In this document: positions 20,724-30,327 of the stretch, piece after piece | How the letters are laid out: the number at the start of each line of letters is the position of its first letter | Numbering within the stretch: the stretch's first letter is position 1 | Origin: Muribaculaceae bacterium | GTDB lineage: Bacteria > Bacteroidota > Bacteroidia > Bacteroidales > Muribaculaceae | DNA length: 37,171 nucleotides | Direction: 5' to 3' | Assembly (NCBI GenBank): GCA_009775125.1 | Contig: VSPD01000026.1 | Location: 1 to 37,171 of the forward strand | Position numbers and translations under genes: made by a program | Notes under the pieces: generated by a model | Database searches by the model: none | What the model was told of the DNA's origin: nothing | What the model saw: only the letters and a program-made list of their open reading frames with translations

Positions 20724-22709
20724 ATGATTTCAATCAACAATCTCTCTGTCGAATTCAGCGCAAAGTCGTTGTTCGACAATATAAATTATGTGATAAACCC
20801 GCGCGACAAGATAGCCCTTGTGGGCAAGAACGGCGCGGGAAAGTCCACCATGTTGAAAATTATCGCCGGACTCCAGAAACCCACATCGGGGTCGGTGGCC
20901 GTGCCGGCGGGTATCACCGTAGGTTATCTCCCGCAGCAAATGGTGCTTACCGACGAGCGCACGCTTATAGAGGAAACATCGCTTGCGTTCAGTCATATCG
21001 ACAAGATGCAGGCTCAACTCGATGAGTATAACGCGGAGCTTGCCGAGCGCACCGATTATGATTCGGAAGACTATCATAAACTTATCGACCGCATGACCGC
21101 CCTTACCGAGCGGCTTGCCATGGAATCTGCCGATAACAATCGGGCCGAGATGGAACGCACCTTGCTTGGCCTCGGCTTCTTGCGCACGGATTTCGACCGT
21201 CCCACCTCTGAATTTTCCGGAGGATGGCGTATGCGCGTCGAGTTGGCCAAACTTCTTCTCACGCATCCCGATGTGCTTCTTCTCGACGAGCCGACCAACC
21301 ACCTCGATATCGAGTCGATTCAGTGGCTCGAGCAATTCCTGATGCAAAAGGCAAAGGCTGTGGTGCTTGTGAGCCACGACCGCGCTTTTATCGATAACGT
21401 GACATCGCGTACCATAGAAATATCTTGCGGCAAGATTTATGACTATAACGTGAATTATTCACATTTTGTCGACCTTCGCCGCGAACGCATCGAGCAGCAG
21501 CGCCGCGCCTACGAAAATCAGCAAAAGGAAATACGCGAGACCCAGGAGTTTATCGACCGTTTCCGTTACAAGCCGTCGAAGTCATCTTCTGTGCAGAGCC
21601 GTGTGAAGCAATTGGCTAAAATTGAACTGATAGAGGTGGACGAGGTCGACAATTCGCGTCTAAATTTAAAATTCCCTCCGGCTCCCCGCTCCGGCGACTA
21701 TCCCGTGATAGCCGACAATGTGGGAAAAGCATACGGCGAGCATCAGGTGTTCGACCATGCCACATTCACCATCAAGCGAGGTGAAAAAGTAGCGTTTGTA
21801 GGAAAGAATGGCGAGGGCAAGTCCACGCTTGTCAAATGTATTATGGGCGAAATTCCGTTCACGGGCTCGCTTAAAATAGGGCATAACGTGAAAATCGGTT
21901 ATTTTGCCCAAAACCAGGCGCAGCTTCTCGACCAGGAAATAACGGTGTTCGACACCATCGACCATGTGGCCGTAGGTGACATACGTCTGAAAATCCGTGA
22001 TATACTCGGAGCGTTTATGTTTGGAGGCGAGGCTTCCGACAAGAAAGTGAAAGTGCTGTCGGGTGGCGAGAAAACTCGTCTTGCCATGATTAAACTTTTG
22101 CTTGAACCGGTAAACCTTCTTATCCTCGACGAGCCTACCAACCACCTCGACATGAAGACGAAAGATATCCTCAAACAGGCCATTAAGGATTTTAACGGCA
22201 CGGTGATAGTGGTGAGCCACGATCGTGCGTTCCTCGACGGTCTTGTGGAGAAAGTCTACGAATTTGGAGGAGGTAAGGTTAAGGAATGTCTTGGCGGAAT
22301 ATACGAATTCCTGGAAAAGAAAAAAATCGCCTCCCTAAGCGAGCTTGAAATCAAAGACAACAAGCCTGCCGCCAAAGATTCAAAGACGGCTAAGGACATT
22401 AAAGAACCTAAGGACGTTAAAGACCATAATGCATCCGGCCCCGATAAAGAGGCAAAGCCAAGGGCGCTGTCGTATGCCGAGCAGCGCGAACGCGACAAGG
22501 CGTTGCGTTCCGCGCGAAAAAAGGTGGAGACAGCCGAAGCCGATATTGCCCGGCTTGAAAGCGAGAAGGCGGCTATTGAAGCGCGCTTCGCCGCCGGGGA
22601 AGCATCCGACGAACTGTATGCCCTTCATGCCGAGGCGCAGAAAAACCTTGAAAATGCGATGAGCGTGTGGGAGCTTGCCTCGATGGAATATGAGGAGATG
22701 AACAACTAA
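20724..22709 (+). CDS. ABC-F family ATPase
   Basis: A 661-residue protein with two ABC cassettes and no membrane domain. The first has Walker A GKNGAGKS, signature SGGWRMR and Walker B LLLDEPTNHLD. The second has GKNGEGKS, LSGGEKTR and LILDEPTNHLD. The interdomain linker (residues ~240-310, with QRRAYENQQKEIRETQEFID) matches the P-site tRNA-interaction motif of ABC-F proteins. A Lys/Asp-rich linker (~545-590) and a C-terminal coiled coil (KVETAEADIARLESEKAAIE) follow, as in Uup-type members. ABC-F proteins act on ribosomes in translation or antibiotic protection; no evidence favours resistance here. The M13 peptidase gene follows after 16 nt. Confidence 0.92.
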   Translation: MISINNLSVEFSAKSLFDNINYVINPRDKIALVGKNGAGKSTMLKIIAGLQKPTSGSVAVPAGITVGYLPQQMVLTDERTLIEETSLAFSHIDKMQAQLDEYNAELAERTDYDSEDYHKLIDRMTALTERLAMESADNNRAEMERTLLGLGFLRTDFDRPTSEFSGGWRMRVELAKLLLTHPDVLLLDEPTNHLDIESIQWLEQFLMQKAKAVVLVSHDRAFIDNVTSRTIEISCGKIYDYNVNYSHFVDLRRERIEQQRRAYENQQKEIRETQEFIDRFRYKPSKSSSVQSRVKQLAKIELIEVDEVDNSRLNLKFPPAPRSGDYPVIADNVGKAYGEHQVFDHATFTIKRGEKVAFVGKNGEGKSTLVKCIMGEIPFTGSLKIGHNVKIGYFAQNQAQLLDQEITVFDTIDHVAVGDIRLKIRDILGAFMFGGEASDKKVKVLSGGEKTRLAMIKLLLEPVNLLILDEPTNHLDMKTKDILKQAIKDFNGTVIVVSHDRAFLDGLVEKVYEFGGGKVKECLGGIYEFLEKKKIASLSELEIKDNKPAAKDSKTAKDIKEPKDVKDHNASGPDKEAKPRALSYAEQRERDKALRSARKKVETAEADIARLESEKAAIEARFAAGEASDELYALHAEAQKNLENAMSVWELASMEYEEMNN

Positions 22710-22725
22710 TTCAAAATAGTATCAT

Positions 22726-24750
22726 ATGAAAAAACTTTTATTTATGGCTATGTCTGCATCGCTGTGCACTATTGCGATGACTGATTGCACCGGTGCTTCG
22801 GCATCGCAAAAGGGCATCGACGTGGCAAATCTTGACACGACGGTCGCCCCCGGTCAGGATTTTTACGACTATGCGTGCGGAGGGTGGATCAAAGCCCATC
22901 CGCTCACAGGTGAATATTCGCGCTTTGGCGCCTTCGAGGTGCTTGGTGAGGAAAACCGCAAGCAGGTGCTCGGTATTGTCGAAGGTATCGACCTTGCAAC
23001 AGCCGAACCGGGCTCGAATGCCCAGAAAGTCGGCGTGATTTATGCCCAGGGCATGGACTCCGTCACTCTCAACGCTCAGGGCGCGGAGCCAATCAAAGCC
23101 GACCTGGCCACGATAAATGCCGCTTCACGTGAGGACTTCCCCGTCCTCATGGCCACACTTGCCGGTCTTTCCGGATTTTATGGCACGGGAGTGGAAGCCG
23201 ACATGATGAACTCTACTATGAACGTGATGTATGTCATGCAGGGCGGCCTCGGTCTGCCCGACCGCGACTATTATCTCACCGATGGCGATGATGAAAAGCG
23301 TGTTCTCGAAGCCTACAAGAATTATCTTAACACTCTTGCCACCCTTGCCGGATATTCCGAAGCAGATGCCGCCCGTTTGGTCGACAATACCCTTGCAATC
23401 GAACGCCGTCTTGCTGCCGCCCAGATGAGCCGTGAAGAACTCCGCGACCCCATCAAATCTTACAACCCCATGGCTATGGCCGACCTCAACGCGCAGTTCC
23501 CCGCGCTTGGTCTCGGCTCCTATTTTAAAGCCCAGGGAATCGAAAAAATCGATTCTCTAATTGTAGGCCAACCCGGATTCCTCGCCGAAGCAAACAAAAT
23601 CCTTGCCGGTGAATCCGAACAAGCTATCCGCGATTACTTGACATCAGGTTATCTCACTTCCGCCGCTTCTTATCTCAGCGACGATTTCCAGCTTGCTGAA
23701 TTCCGTATGGAGCAGGCCCTTTCGGGCGTGCAGCAGCAAGAGCCTCGCTGGAAACGCGCTCTTGCCGTGCCTAACGGCATGCTTGGCGAAGCGCTCGGAC
23801 AGCTGTATGTGGAAAAATACTTCCCCGAATCGTCGAAGGAACGCATGGAAAAACTTGTCGCCAACTTGCAGACAGCCCTTGGCCAGCATATCGACAATCT
23901 CACATGGATGAGCGACACGACAAAGGTGCGTGCAAAAGAAAAACTTGCCTCCTTCACCGTGAAAATCGGCTACCCCGACAAATGGCGCGACTATTCGGCT
24001 CTTACCATCGATGCCGACAAACCCTACTGGAACAACATCCAGTCTGCCATTATTTTCTCCAACAACGAAAATCTTGCCGACTTTGGCAAACCCGTCGACC
24101 GTTCGCGCTGGTACATGTCGCCCCAGACAGTTAACGCATATTACAGCCCCACAGCAAACGAAATCGTGTTCCCCGCAGCTATTCTGCAACCCCCGTTCTT
24201 CGATCCGGAGGCCGATGACGCTGTAAACTACGGCGCTATCGGTGTGGTTATCGGTCATGAAATGACACACGGATTCGACGATCAGGGCCGTCAGTTCGAT
24301 AAAGACGGTAATTTCTCCAACTGGTGGACCGACGAAGATGCGAAAGCATTCACCGCTCTCGCCGACGCCTTGGCAGCCCAATTTGATGAAATAATCGTGC
24401 TTGGCGACACTCACGCCAACGGCAAGTTCACACTTGGCGAAAACATAGCCGACCAAGGTGGTCTGCGAGTGGCACATACCGCATATCACAACTCGCTCAA
24501 CGGTTCCGAAGGCGAAACCATCGATGGCTTCACCCCCGACCAGCGCTTCTATCTTGCTTATGCCACGGTATGGGCAAGCTCAATCCGCGATGAGGAAATA
24601 CTCCGTCGTACCAAAAACGATCCTCACTCGCTCGGCCGCTGGCGCGTCAACGCTTCGCTGCGCAACATTCAGCCGTTCTTCGATGCGTTCAATATCACCG
24701 AGGGCGACCCGATGTTCCGCCCCGATTCAACCCGCGTGGTAATCTGGTAA
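22726..24750 (+). CDS. M13-family (neprilysin/PepO-like) metallopeptidase
   Basis: A 674-residue exported zinc endopeptidase. An N-terminal signal ends in AMTDC, an unusual lipobox because Asp precedes the Cys, so lipoprotein processing is uncertain. The N-terminal M13 domain starts near residue 40 (PGQDFYDYACGGWIKAHP). The zinc site is HEMTH (511-515) with Glu512 catalytic, and the third ligand Glu572 lies in GENIADQGG. Further family marks are NAYYSPTANEIVFPAAILQP and WRVNASLRNIQPFFDAF. Length is normal for bacterial PepO-like enzymes, which cut short peptides in the periplasm. It follows the ABC-F gene by 16 nt and ends in a strong terminator. Confidence 0.93.
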   Translation: MKKLLFMAMSASLCTIAMTDCTGASASQKGIDVANLDTTVAPGQDFYDYACGGWIKAHPLTGEYSRFGAFEVLGEENRKQVLGIVEGIDLATAEPGSNAQKVGVIYAQGMDSVTLNAQGAEPIKADLATINAASREDFPVLMATLAGLSGFYGTGVEADMMNSTMNVMYVMQGGLGLPDRDYYLTDGDDEKRVLEAYKNYLNTLATLAGYSEADAARLVDNTLAIERRLAAAQMSREELRDPIKSYNPMAMADLNAQFPALGLGSYFKAQGIEKIDSLIVGQPGFLAEANKILAGESEQAIRDYLTSGYLTSAASYLSDDFQLAEFRMEQALSGVQQQEPRWKRALAVPNGMLGEALGQLYVEKYFPESSKERMEKLVANLQTALGQHIDNLTWMSDTTKVRAKEKLASFTVKIGYPDKWRDYSALTIDADKPYWNNIQSAIIFSNNENLADFGKPVDRSRWYMSPQTVNAYYSPTANEIVFPAAILQPPFFDPEADDAVNYGAIGVVIGHEMTHGFDDQGRQFDKDGNFSNWWTDEDAKAFTALADALAAQFDEIIVLGDTHANGKFTLGENIADQGGLRVAHTAYHNSLNGSEGETIDGFTPDQRFYLAYATVWASSIRDEEILRRTKNDPHSLGRWRVNASLRNIQPFFDAFNITEGDPMFRPDSTRVVIW

Positions 24751-24772
24751 TAATACGACGCTGAATTCTATT

Positions 24773-24805
24773 AAGCCGCTTTCTGTTATGGGAAGCGGCT
24801 TTTTT
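24773..24805 (+). terminator. Rho-independent terminator after the M13 peptidase
   Basis: AAGCCGCTT (24773-24781) pairs with AAGCGGCTT (24793-24801), and six T follow (24800-24805). Confidence 0.88.
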
Positions 24806-24898
24806 CGTACAGGCCGTAAATGCCGTGCATGGAATCGCGAGCGATTTGCCGGACGGCAATATAATATGTTCCTGTTTGGCGGGCGGTAAAAAAATAAT

Positions 24899-24929
24899 TT
24901 TGAAATTCGGGATATTTTTCTTAAATTTG
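24899..24929 (+). promoter_or_regulatory. Promoter of the ileS operon
   Basis: TTTG at 24899-24902, a 19-bp spacer and TAAATTTG at 24922-24929. The predicted start is near 24933, giving a ~26-nt leader, too short for a T-box. Between the terminator and this promoter lie small perfect hairpins (AATCGC/GCGATT and TTGCCG/CGGCAA, about 24833-24860) of unknown meaning. Confidence 0.7.
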
Positions 24930-24958
24930 CCGCGCAAATTTTATATGTATAAACAGAC

Positions 24959-27900
24959 ATGAAAAAGTTTCCCGAATATACCTCTTTGAATCTTTCAGAT
25001 GTAAATAAAGAGATCCTCGAGCAGTGGAATGCCGCCCGGCTTTTCGAGCAAAGCATGGCGGTGCGTGAGGGCTCTCCCTCGTTTGTGTTTTATGAGGGAC
25101 CTCCTTCGGCCAATGGCAAGCCCGGCATCCACCATGTAATGGCTCGCACTATCAAGGATATTTTCTGCCGATACAAGACAATGAAAGGCTTCCACGTTAA
25201 ACGCAAGGCCGGATGGGACACTCACGGTCTGCCGGTTGAGCTTGGCGTTGAGAAGTCTTTGGGAATCACAAAAGAGGATATCGGGACCGAGAAGATTTCT
25301 GTCGACGAATATAATGCGGCTTGTCGCAGCGAGGTGATGAAATACACCCGCGAGTGGACGTCGCTCACCAACATGATGGGTTATTGGGTCGACCTCGACA
25401 ACCCGTATATCACTTACGACAACCGCTATATCGAATCGGTGTGGTGGCTTCTTGCCCAGCTTTACAAAAAAGGATATTTATATAAAGGATATACTATCCA
25501 GCCTTATTCTCCGGCTGCCGGTACAGGCCTTAGCTCGCACGAATTGAACCAGCCCGGTTGCTATCGTGACGTAAAAGATACTACATGTATCGCCGAATTC
25601 CTTGTCAAAGAGCCGACTGAGGCAATGAAAGGGTGGGGAACTCCCTACTTCCTGGCCTGGACTACCACTCCGTGGACTCTTCCCTCGAACACAGCCCTTG
25701 CAGTCGGTCCGGAAATTGAATATTCCATTGTGCGCACATATAACCCGTATTCCGGCCAGCCGGTTACGGTTGTCATTGCCACGGCCCTTCTGAAATCGGT
25801 GCTCGACGCCAAGGGTGAAAATATGTCGCTCGAAGCATATGAAAAAGGCAAGAAGCCGGTGCCCTGGCAAGTGGTAGCCACTGCCACTGGCAACGACCTT
25901 GTCGGAATTCATTATGAACAACTGATGCCTTGGGTAAATCCGGGCGAGGGAGCTTTCCGCGTTATCCCCGGCGACTATGTATCGACAGAGGACGGTACGG
26001 GCATCGTGCACATTGCCGGAACATTCGGCGCCGATGACCAACGTGTGTCGAAACAAGCCGGAGTGCCCCCCTTGCATATGTACGACCATGACGGCAATCT
26101 TCGTCCTATGGTCGACCCGCAAGGCCGTTTCTACCGCATCGAAGACCTCGACCCTGCATTCGTAGAGAAGATGGTCGATGTCGACGCTTATAGCCCCTGG
26201 GCCGGGAAATATGTGAAAAACGCTTTCAATCCCGACGCCACCGAGGAAACGGAAACCCTCGATGTGGAAATATGCATGTGGCTTAAACAAATCGACCGTG
26301 TTTTCAAAATTGAAAAACATGTTCACAGCTATCCCCACTGCTGGCGTACCGACAAGCCGGTGCTTTATTATCCGCTCGACTCATGGTTTATCCGCACCAC
26401 AGCGGCACGCGAGCGCCTGATGGAGCTTAACGGCCAGATTAAATGGAAGCCCGCTTCGACAGGTTCGGGCCGTTTTGGCAAATGGCTTGAAAACCTTCAA
26501 GACTGGAACCTGAGCCGCTCTCGCTACTGGGGCACCCCTCTCCCAATCTGGCGCACAGCCGACGGAAAAGAAGAAATCTGCATCGACTCGGTGGAAACTC
26601 TCTATAACGAAATAGAGAAAGCCGTTGCTGCCGGATTCATGAAAGAAAATCCGTTCAAGGCCGCCGGATTTGTCCCCGGCAACTATTCCAAGGAGAATTA
26701 TGAACTGATCGACCTTCACCGCCCGTATGTCGACGATATAATCCTCGTATCGGAATCCGGTCGTGAGATGCGTCGTGAGCTCGACCTTATCGACGTATGG
26801 TTCGATTCCGGCTCTATGCCTTATGCCCAGATTCACTATCCTTTCGAAAACAAGGAAGGTCTTGATTCCGGCGAGCTCTATCCTGCCGATTTCATTGCCG
26901 AAGGTGTCGACCAGACACGTGGATGGTTCTTTACCCTTCACGCTATTGCCGGCATGGTATTCGACAAGATTTCTTACAAGGCCGTGATATCCAACGGTCT
27001 GGTCCTTGATAAGGACGGCAATAAGATGTCGAAGCGCCTTGGCAATGCCGTCGATCCGTTTGTCACGCTTGAAAAATACGGTTCCGACCCCGTGCGTTGG
27101 TACATGATTGAGAATTCCGCACCTTGGGATAATCTCAAATTCAACATCGACGACGTGCAAAAAGTTGTGCGCAAGATGTTTGGAACACTGTATAATACAT
27201 ATATGTTCCTCGCTCGTTATGCCAATGTCGACGGCTTCGACCCCACTGCGCCCCAAACCCCTGTGGCCGACCGTCCGGAAATCGACCGTTGGATCATATC
27301 CGCGCTTAACTCGCTTGTCGCAAAAGTCGACGAGGCTCTCGCCGATTACGAGCCTACCCGTGCGGCACGTGCCATTAACGAGTTTGTCAACGACGACCTT
27401 TCCAACTGGTATGTCCGCCTCAACCGCAAACGTTTCTGGGGCGGCGGTCTTACACAAGACAAGCTCATGGCCTACCAGACGCTTTATACCTGTCTGGAAA
27501 CGATCGCGTTGCTCATCGCTCCTGTCGCGCCTTTCTATGCCGACCGCCTCTACCGCGACCTTAAAGCCTCTGACGACACTCCCGCATCCGTGCATCTCGC
27601 CTTCTTCCCGAAATCTGATGCTTCCCTTATCGACAAAGACCTGGAAGAACGTATGTCGGTGGCTCAGCGCGTAACCTCGCTTGTCAACTCTCTGCGCCGC
27701 GAGTCAAACATCCGTGTGCGTCAGCCGTTGCGTCAAGTGCTCGTGCCGGTTGTCGACGAACGCCAGCGCGCCGATCTTGAATCCATGAGCAAATTGATTC
27801 TTACCGAGGTCAACGTCAAAGAATTGCGTCTTGTGGGCTCTGATGAAGACAGCATCCTCGTGAAGCGAGTGAAACCCGACTTCAAGAAGCTCGGCCCGAA

Positions 27901-28384
27901 ATTCGGCAAGCAAATGAAAGCTGTGGCTAAGGCTGTTCAGGCCCTTACGCAGCAGCAGATTGCATCGCTTGAAAAAGAAGGAAAAGTGACATTCCCTCTC
28001 GAAGACGGCGCGGACGCTACTGTCGAACTTGCCGATGTGGAGGTTATCTCCGAGGATATCCCCGGCTGGCTCGTGGCAAACGAAGGCAACATCACCGTTG
28101 CGCTCGACATCACGATTACGCCCGAATTGCGACGCGAAGGCATAGCTCGTGAGATAGTAAACCGTATTCAGAATATACGTAAAGACCGCGATTATGAGAT
28201 AACCGACCGAATCCGTCTTATTTTTGATGCGGAAGGTCAAACTCTCGAGGCCATTGAAGCGTTTAAGGATTACATAGGGGAGCAAGTGCTTGCCTTGTCG
28301 ATTGAAACAGGAGACGCCGGCTCAGACGCCGAGGTGCTCACGATTGACGACATCTCTCTTCCCGTGTGTGTCTGCAAGGCATAA
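24959..28384 (+). CDS. ileS: Isoleucyl-tRNA synthetase, type 2-like
   Basis: A 1141-residue cytosolic enzyme charging tRNA-Ile. The class I signature region is PPSANGKPGIHHVMARTIKD. Where HXGH is expected, residues 56-59 read G-I-H-H. The second motif is KMSKR (from residue 689) instead of KMSKS. The editing domain (~190-400) and the anticodon-binding domain (after ~790) are recognisable. There is no C-terminal zinc finger as in E. coli IleRS. This fits the eukaryote-like IleRS2 class, and the GXHH swap is the variant associated with mupirocin hyper-resistance. It is the only ileS seen, so it is probably the housekeeping enzyme. It leads an operon: the DksA-like gene starts 25 nt later. Confidence 0.96.
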   Translation: MKKFPEYTSLNLSDVNKEILEQWNAARLFEQSMAVREGSPSFVFYEGPPSANGKPGIHHVMARTIKDIFCRYKTMKGFHVKRKAGWDTHGLPVELGVEKSLGITKEDIGTEKISVDEYNAACRSEVMKYTREWTSLTNMMGYWVDLDNPYITYDNRYIESVWWLLAQLYKKGYLYKGYTIQPYSPAAGTGLSSHELNQPGCYRDVKDTTCIAEFLVKEPTEAMKGWGTPYFLAWTTTPWTLPSNTALAVGPEIEYSIVRTYNPYSGQPVTVVIATALLKSVLDAKGENMSLEAYEKGKKPVPWQVVATATGNDLVGIHYEQLMPWVNPGEGAFRVIPGDYVSTEDGTGIVHIAGTFGADDQRVSKQAGVPPLHMYDHDGNLRPMVDPQGRFYRIEDLDPAFVEKMVDVDAYSPWAGKYVKNAFNPDATEETETLDVEICMWLKQIDRVFKIEKHVHSYPHCWRTDKPVLYYPLDSWFIRTTAARERLMELNGQIKWKPASTGSGRFGKWLENLQDWNLSRSRYWGTPLPIWRTADGKEEICIDSVETLYNEIEKAVAAGFMKENPFKAAGFVPGNYSKENYELIDLHRPYVDDIILVSESGREMRRELDLIDVWFDSGSMPYAQIHYPFENKEGLDSGELYPADFIAEGVDQTRGWFFTLHAIAGMVFDKISYKAVISNGLVLDKDGNKMSKRLGNAVDPFVTLEKYGSDPVRWYMIENSAPWDNLKFNIDDVQKVVRKMFGTLYNTYMFLARYANVDGFDPTAPQTPVADRPEIDRWIISALNSLVAKVDEALADYEPTRAARAINEFVNDDLSNWYVRLNRKRFWGGGLTQDKLMAYQTLYTCLETIALLIAPVAPFYADRLYRDLKASDDTPASVHLAFFPKSDASLIDKDLEERMSVAQRVTSLVNSLRRESNIRVRQPLRQVLVPVVDERQRADLESMSKLILTEVNVKELRLVGSDEDSILVKRVKPDFKKLGPKFGKQMKAVAKAVQALTQQQIASLEKEGKVTFPLEDGADATVELADVEVISEDIPGWLVANEGNITVALDITITPELRREGIAREIVNRIQNIRKDRDYEITDRIRLIFDAEGQTLEAIEAFKDYIGEQVLALSIETGDAGSDAEVLTIDDISLPVCVCKA

Positions 28385-28409
28385 ATCCACGTTTTAATAA
28401 ATTTATCTT

Positions 28410-28787
28410 ATGGCCGAAAAAACTCGTTATTCCGATGAGGAACTTCAAGAATTCAAGGAATTGATTCTTGCCAAACTTGAAAAAGCGCAGAAAGAATACG
28501 AATCCCTGCGAGAATCCGTAATGAACGGAGAAGACAATGGCGTAGCCGACACATCGCCTACATTCAAGGCTCTTGAAGAGGGCGCTGACACCCTTGAAAA
28601 AGAGCATATGGCACGTATGGCCGAACGGCAGCGTCAGTTTATTCGTCATTTGCAGGCGGCTCTTGTACGCATCGAGAACAAGACCTACGGCATATGCCGT
28701 GTTACAGGACAGCTCATTCCCAAGGAACGACTCCGCGCGGTGCCTCATGCCACTTTGGTTATCGATGCAAAAAATCAAAAAAAGTAA
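28410..28787 (+). CDS. TraR/DksA-family protein with reduced zinc finger
   Basis: A 125-residue protein. The N-terminal half is a helical coiled coil (YSDEELQEFKELILAKLEKA, and another around ALEEGADTLEKEHMARMAER). The C-terminal region YGICRVTGQLIPKERLRAVP, followed by HATL, aligns with the DksA zinc finger. Only one cysteine (Cys96) remains of the usual four. This reduced finger is common in Bacteroidetes homologs as I recall them. DksA proteins bind the RNA polymerase secondary channel and act with (p)ppGpp; that role is inferred. The gene lies between ileS and lspA, a conserved order in the phylum. Confidence 0.85.
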   Translation: MAEKTRYSDEELQEFKELILAKLEKAQKEYESLRESVMNGEDNGVADTSPTFKALEEGADTLEKEHMARMAERQRQFIRHLQAALVRIENKTYGICRVTGQLIPKERLRAVPHATLVIDAKNQKK

Positions 28788-29523
28788 CATTTTGACTCAG
28801 GAATCCGACAACAATTCATCACTCGACGGCAGAGTGCCGGCATCGGCCGGCGGCTCTGCCTCGTCGGTGTATTCATCCGGAAATCATCGTGGCCTGCTTG
28901 CCACTTTGATAATATTAGCCGTAATCATTATCGACCAGGCTATAAAAATATGGGTGAAGACCGATTTTTACTGGGGCGAGGATAAGGAAATCTTTTCTTT
29001 TTTTCATCTTCGGTTCGTCCAGAATCCGGGCATGGCTTTCGGATGGCAGCTTGGAAGCAAACTTTTCCTTACCGTTTTCAGAATAATCGCCGTCAGTGCC
29101 ATAATCTGGTATATATCGCGTATCCGCAACATCAGGCGTCTGCCCGTTGGATATGTGGTGTGCTTCTCGTTGATATGCGCCGGAGCCGCAGGCAATATTT
29201 TCGACTGCGTGTTCTATGGCGAGATATTCAACAATCCCTATCCGCCCGCGGTGGCGCAATTTGTGCCGTGGGGCCAAGGTTATGCCCCGATTTTCGAGGG
29301 CATGGTGGTGGATATGTTCTACTTCCCGCTGTTTTCATTTACATGGCCGTCGTGGGTGCCTGTGCTTGGCGGCTCGGTATTTTCGTTTTTTGATCCGGTG
29401 TTTAACTTTGCCGATGCTGCCATTTCTGTCGGAATGATAGCCTTGATAATTTTTTATCATCGTTACCTGCTCGTTCTCAATGAGAAAGGAATGGATGAAA
29501 TAGAGAACGAAAAGAAAAAGTAG
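28765..29523 (+). CDS. lspA: Lipoprotein signal peptidase (signal peptidase II)
   Basis: A 252-residue membrane aspartic protease that cleaves prolipoproteins before the lipidated Cys. A ~40-residue polar N-terminal extension precedes four transmembrane helices. The first holds IIIDQAIKIWVKT, then FVQNPGMAFG follows, and catalytic Asp183 (VVDMFYFPLF) and Asp217 (FNFADAAISVG) are present. A periplasmic insertion between helices 3 and 4 makes it longer than the ~164-residue E. coli enzyme, as usual in Bacteroidetes. The start is not certain: ATG 28765 overlaps the DksA-like gene by 23 nt, and TTG 28792 is an alternative. The window encodes several lipoproteins that need this enzyme. Confidence 0.92.
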   Translation: MQKIKKSNILTQESDNNSSLDGRVPASAGGSASSVYSSGNHRGLLATLIILAVIIIDQAIKIWVKTDFYWGEDKEIFSFFHLRFVQNPGMAFGWQLGSKLFLTVFRIIAVSAIIWYISRIRNIRRLPVGYVVCFSLICAGAAGNIFDCVFYGEIFNNPYPPAVAQFVPWGQGYAPIFEGMVVDMFYFPLFSFTWPSWVPVLGGSVFSFFDPVFNFADAAISVGMIALIIFYHRYLLVLNEKGMDEIENEKKK

Positions 29524-29526
29524 GGG

Positions 29527-30327
29527 ATGATGAAAAAATTGCCGGCCTTGTTTTTATTTGCGCTCGTGGCATCGGTTGGTTGCAACCGTGTTCCGGGCCA
29601 TGTCATCCCTCCCGACGATATGGCCGAGATTATGGCCGACCTCAATACAGCCGAGGCTGTGGCCGAGACAAACCATGCTATGTTTCCCAATGATTCCACT
29701 CGCAGGGTGCTTCGTCAGTCGATATATATGGCCCATGGAATTACCGAGGCCGACTTCGACTCATCTATGATGTGGTATGGCCGCAATATCGACCGATACG
29801 TGGAAATGTGCGAGCTCACCATCGAGACTCTTGAAGCGCGTCAAAAGAAACTCGGCATGCAAATGTCCGACCGCATGGGAATGTCTGTGTCGGGCGATTC
29901 TGTCGACGTGTGGCAATCTTCGCATTATCTGAACCTGAATAACCGATTGCCGTCGCGTATAATATATTTCACTCTTTCTGCCGACGATAATTGGCTCCCG
30001 GGTGATTATTACACATGGCGCTTGAAGGTGATCAATGGCGAGCCGTCCACCCAATGGGGATTCATAGCTGAATATGAAGATGGCTCTGTGGAAACTTTGA
30101 ATCTTGCCACAACCGGCCGTTTATGGACGGAAGCATCTTTCATATCCGACTCGACAAAGACCATGAAAGAAATCCGTGGCTACGTCGACCTCGGAGAGCA
30201 GTCGGGACTGTATGTCGACAGTATCACTCTTGTAAGAAAACGCGTCGACCCCGAAAAATATTCACAACGCTACCGTCAGCGCAGGTTCCGGTCGGCCGAG
30301 GGCGGACAAATCATAGGCACAAGATGA
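29527..30327 (+). CDS. DUF4296 lipoprotein
   Basis: A 266-residue lipoprotein. The signal MMKKLPALFLFALVASVGC ends in lipobox SVGC. The mature start HVIPPDDMAEIMADLNTAEA, followed by AHGITEADFDSSMMWYGRN, is the diagnostic DUF4296 pattern. The second half (~130-266) is beta-rich and of unknown fold. The gene lies 3 nt after lspA, an association typical of Bacteroidetes, and overlaps the next small gene by 4 nt. ATG codons at 29527 and 29530 are both possible. The molecular role is unknown. Confidence 0.85.
   Translation: MMKKLPALFLFALVASVGCNRVPGHVIPPDDMAEIMADLNTAEAVAETNHAMFPNDSTRRVLRQSIYMAHGITEADFDSSMMWYGRNIDRYVEMCELTIETLEARQKKLGMQMSDRMGMSVSGDSVDVWQSSHYLNLNNRLPSRIIYFTLSADDNWLPGDYYTWRLKVINGEPSTQWGFIAEYEDGSVETLNLATTGRLWTEASFISDSTKTMKEIRGYVDLGEQSGLYVDSITLVRKRVDPEKYSQRYRQRRFRSAEGGQIIGTR

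Noticed and set aside
24806..24958. T-box or other riboswitch ahead of ileS
   Set aside because: The predicted leader is only about 26 nt, and no T-box sequence or specifier stem is seen; the hairpins at 24833-24860 lie upstream of the promoter.
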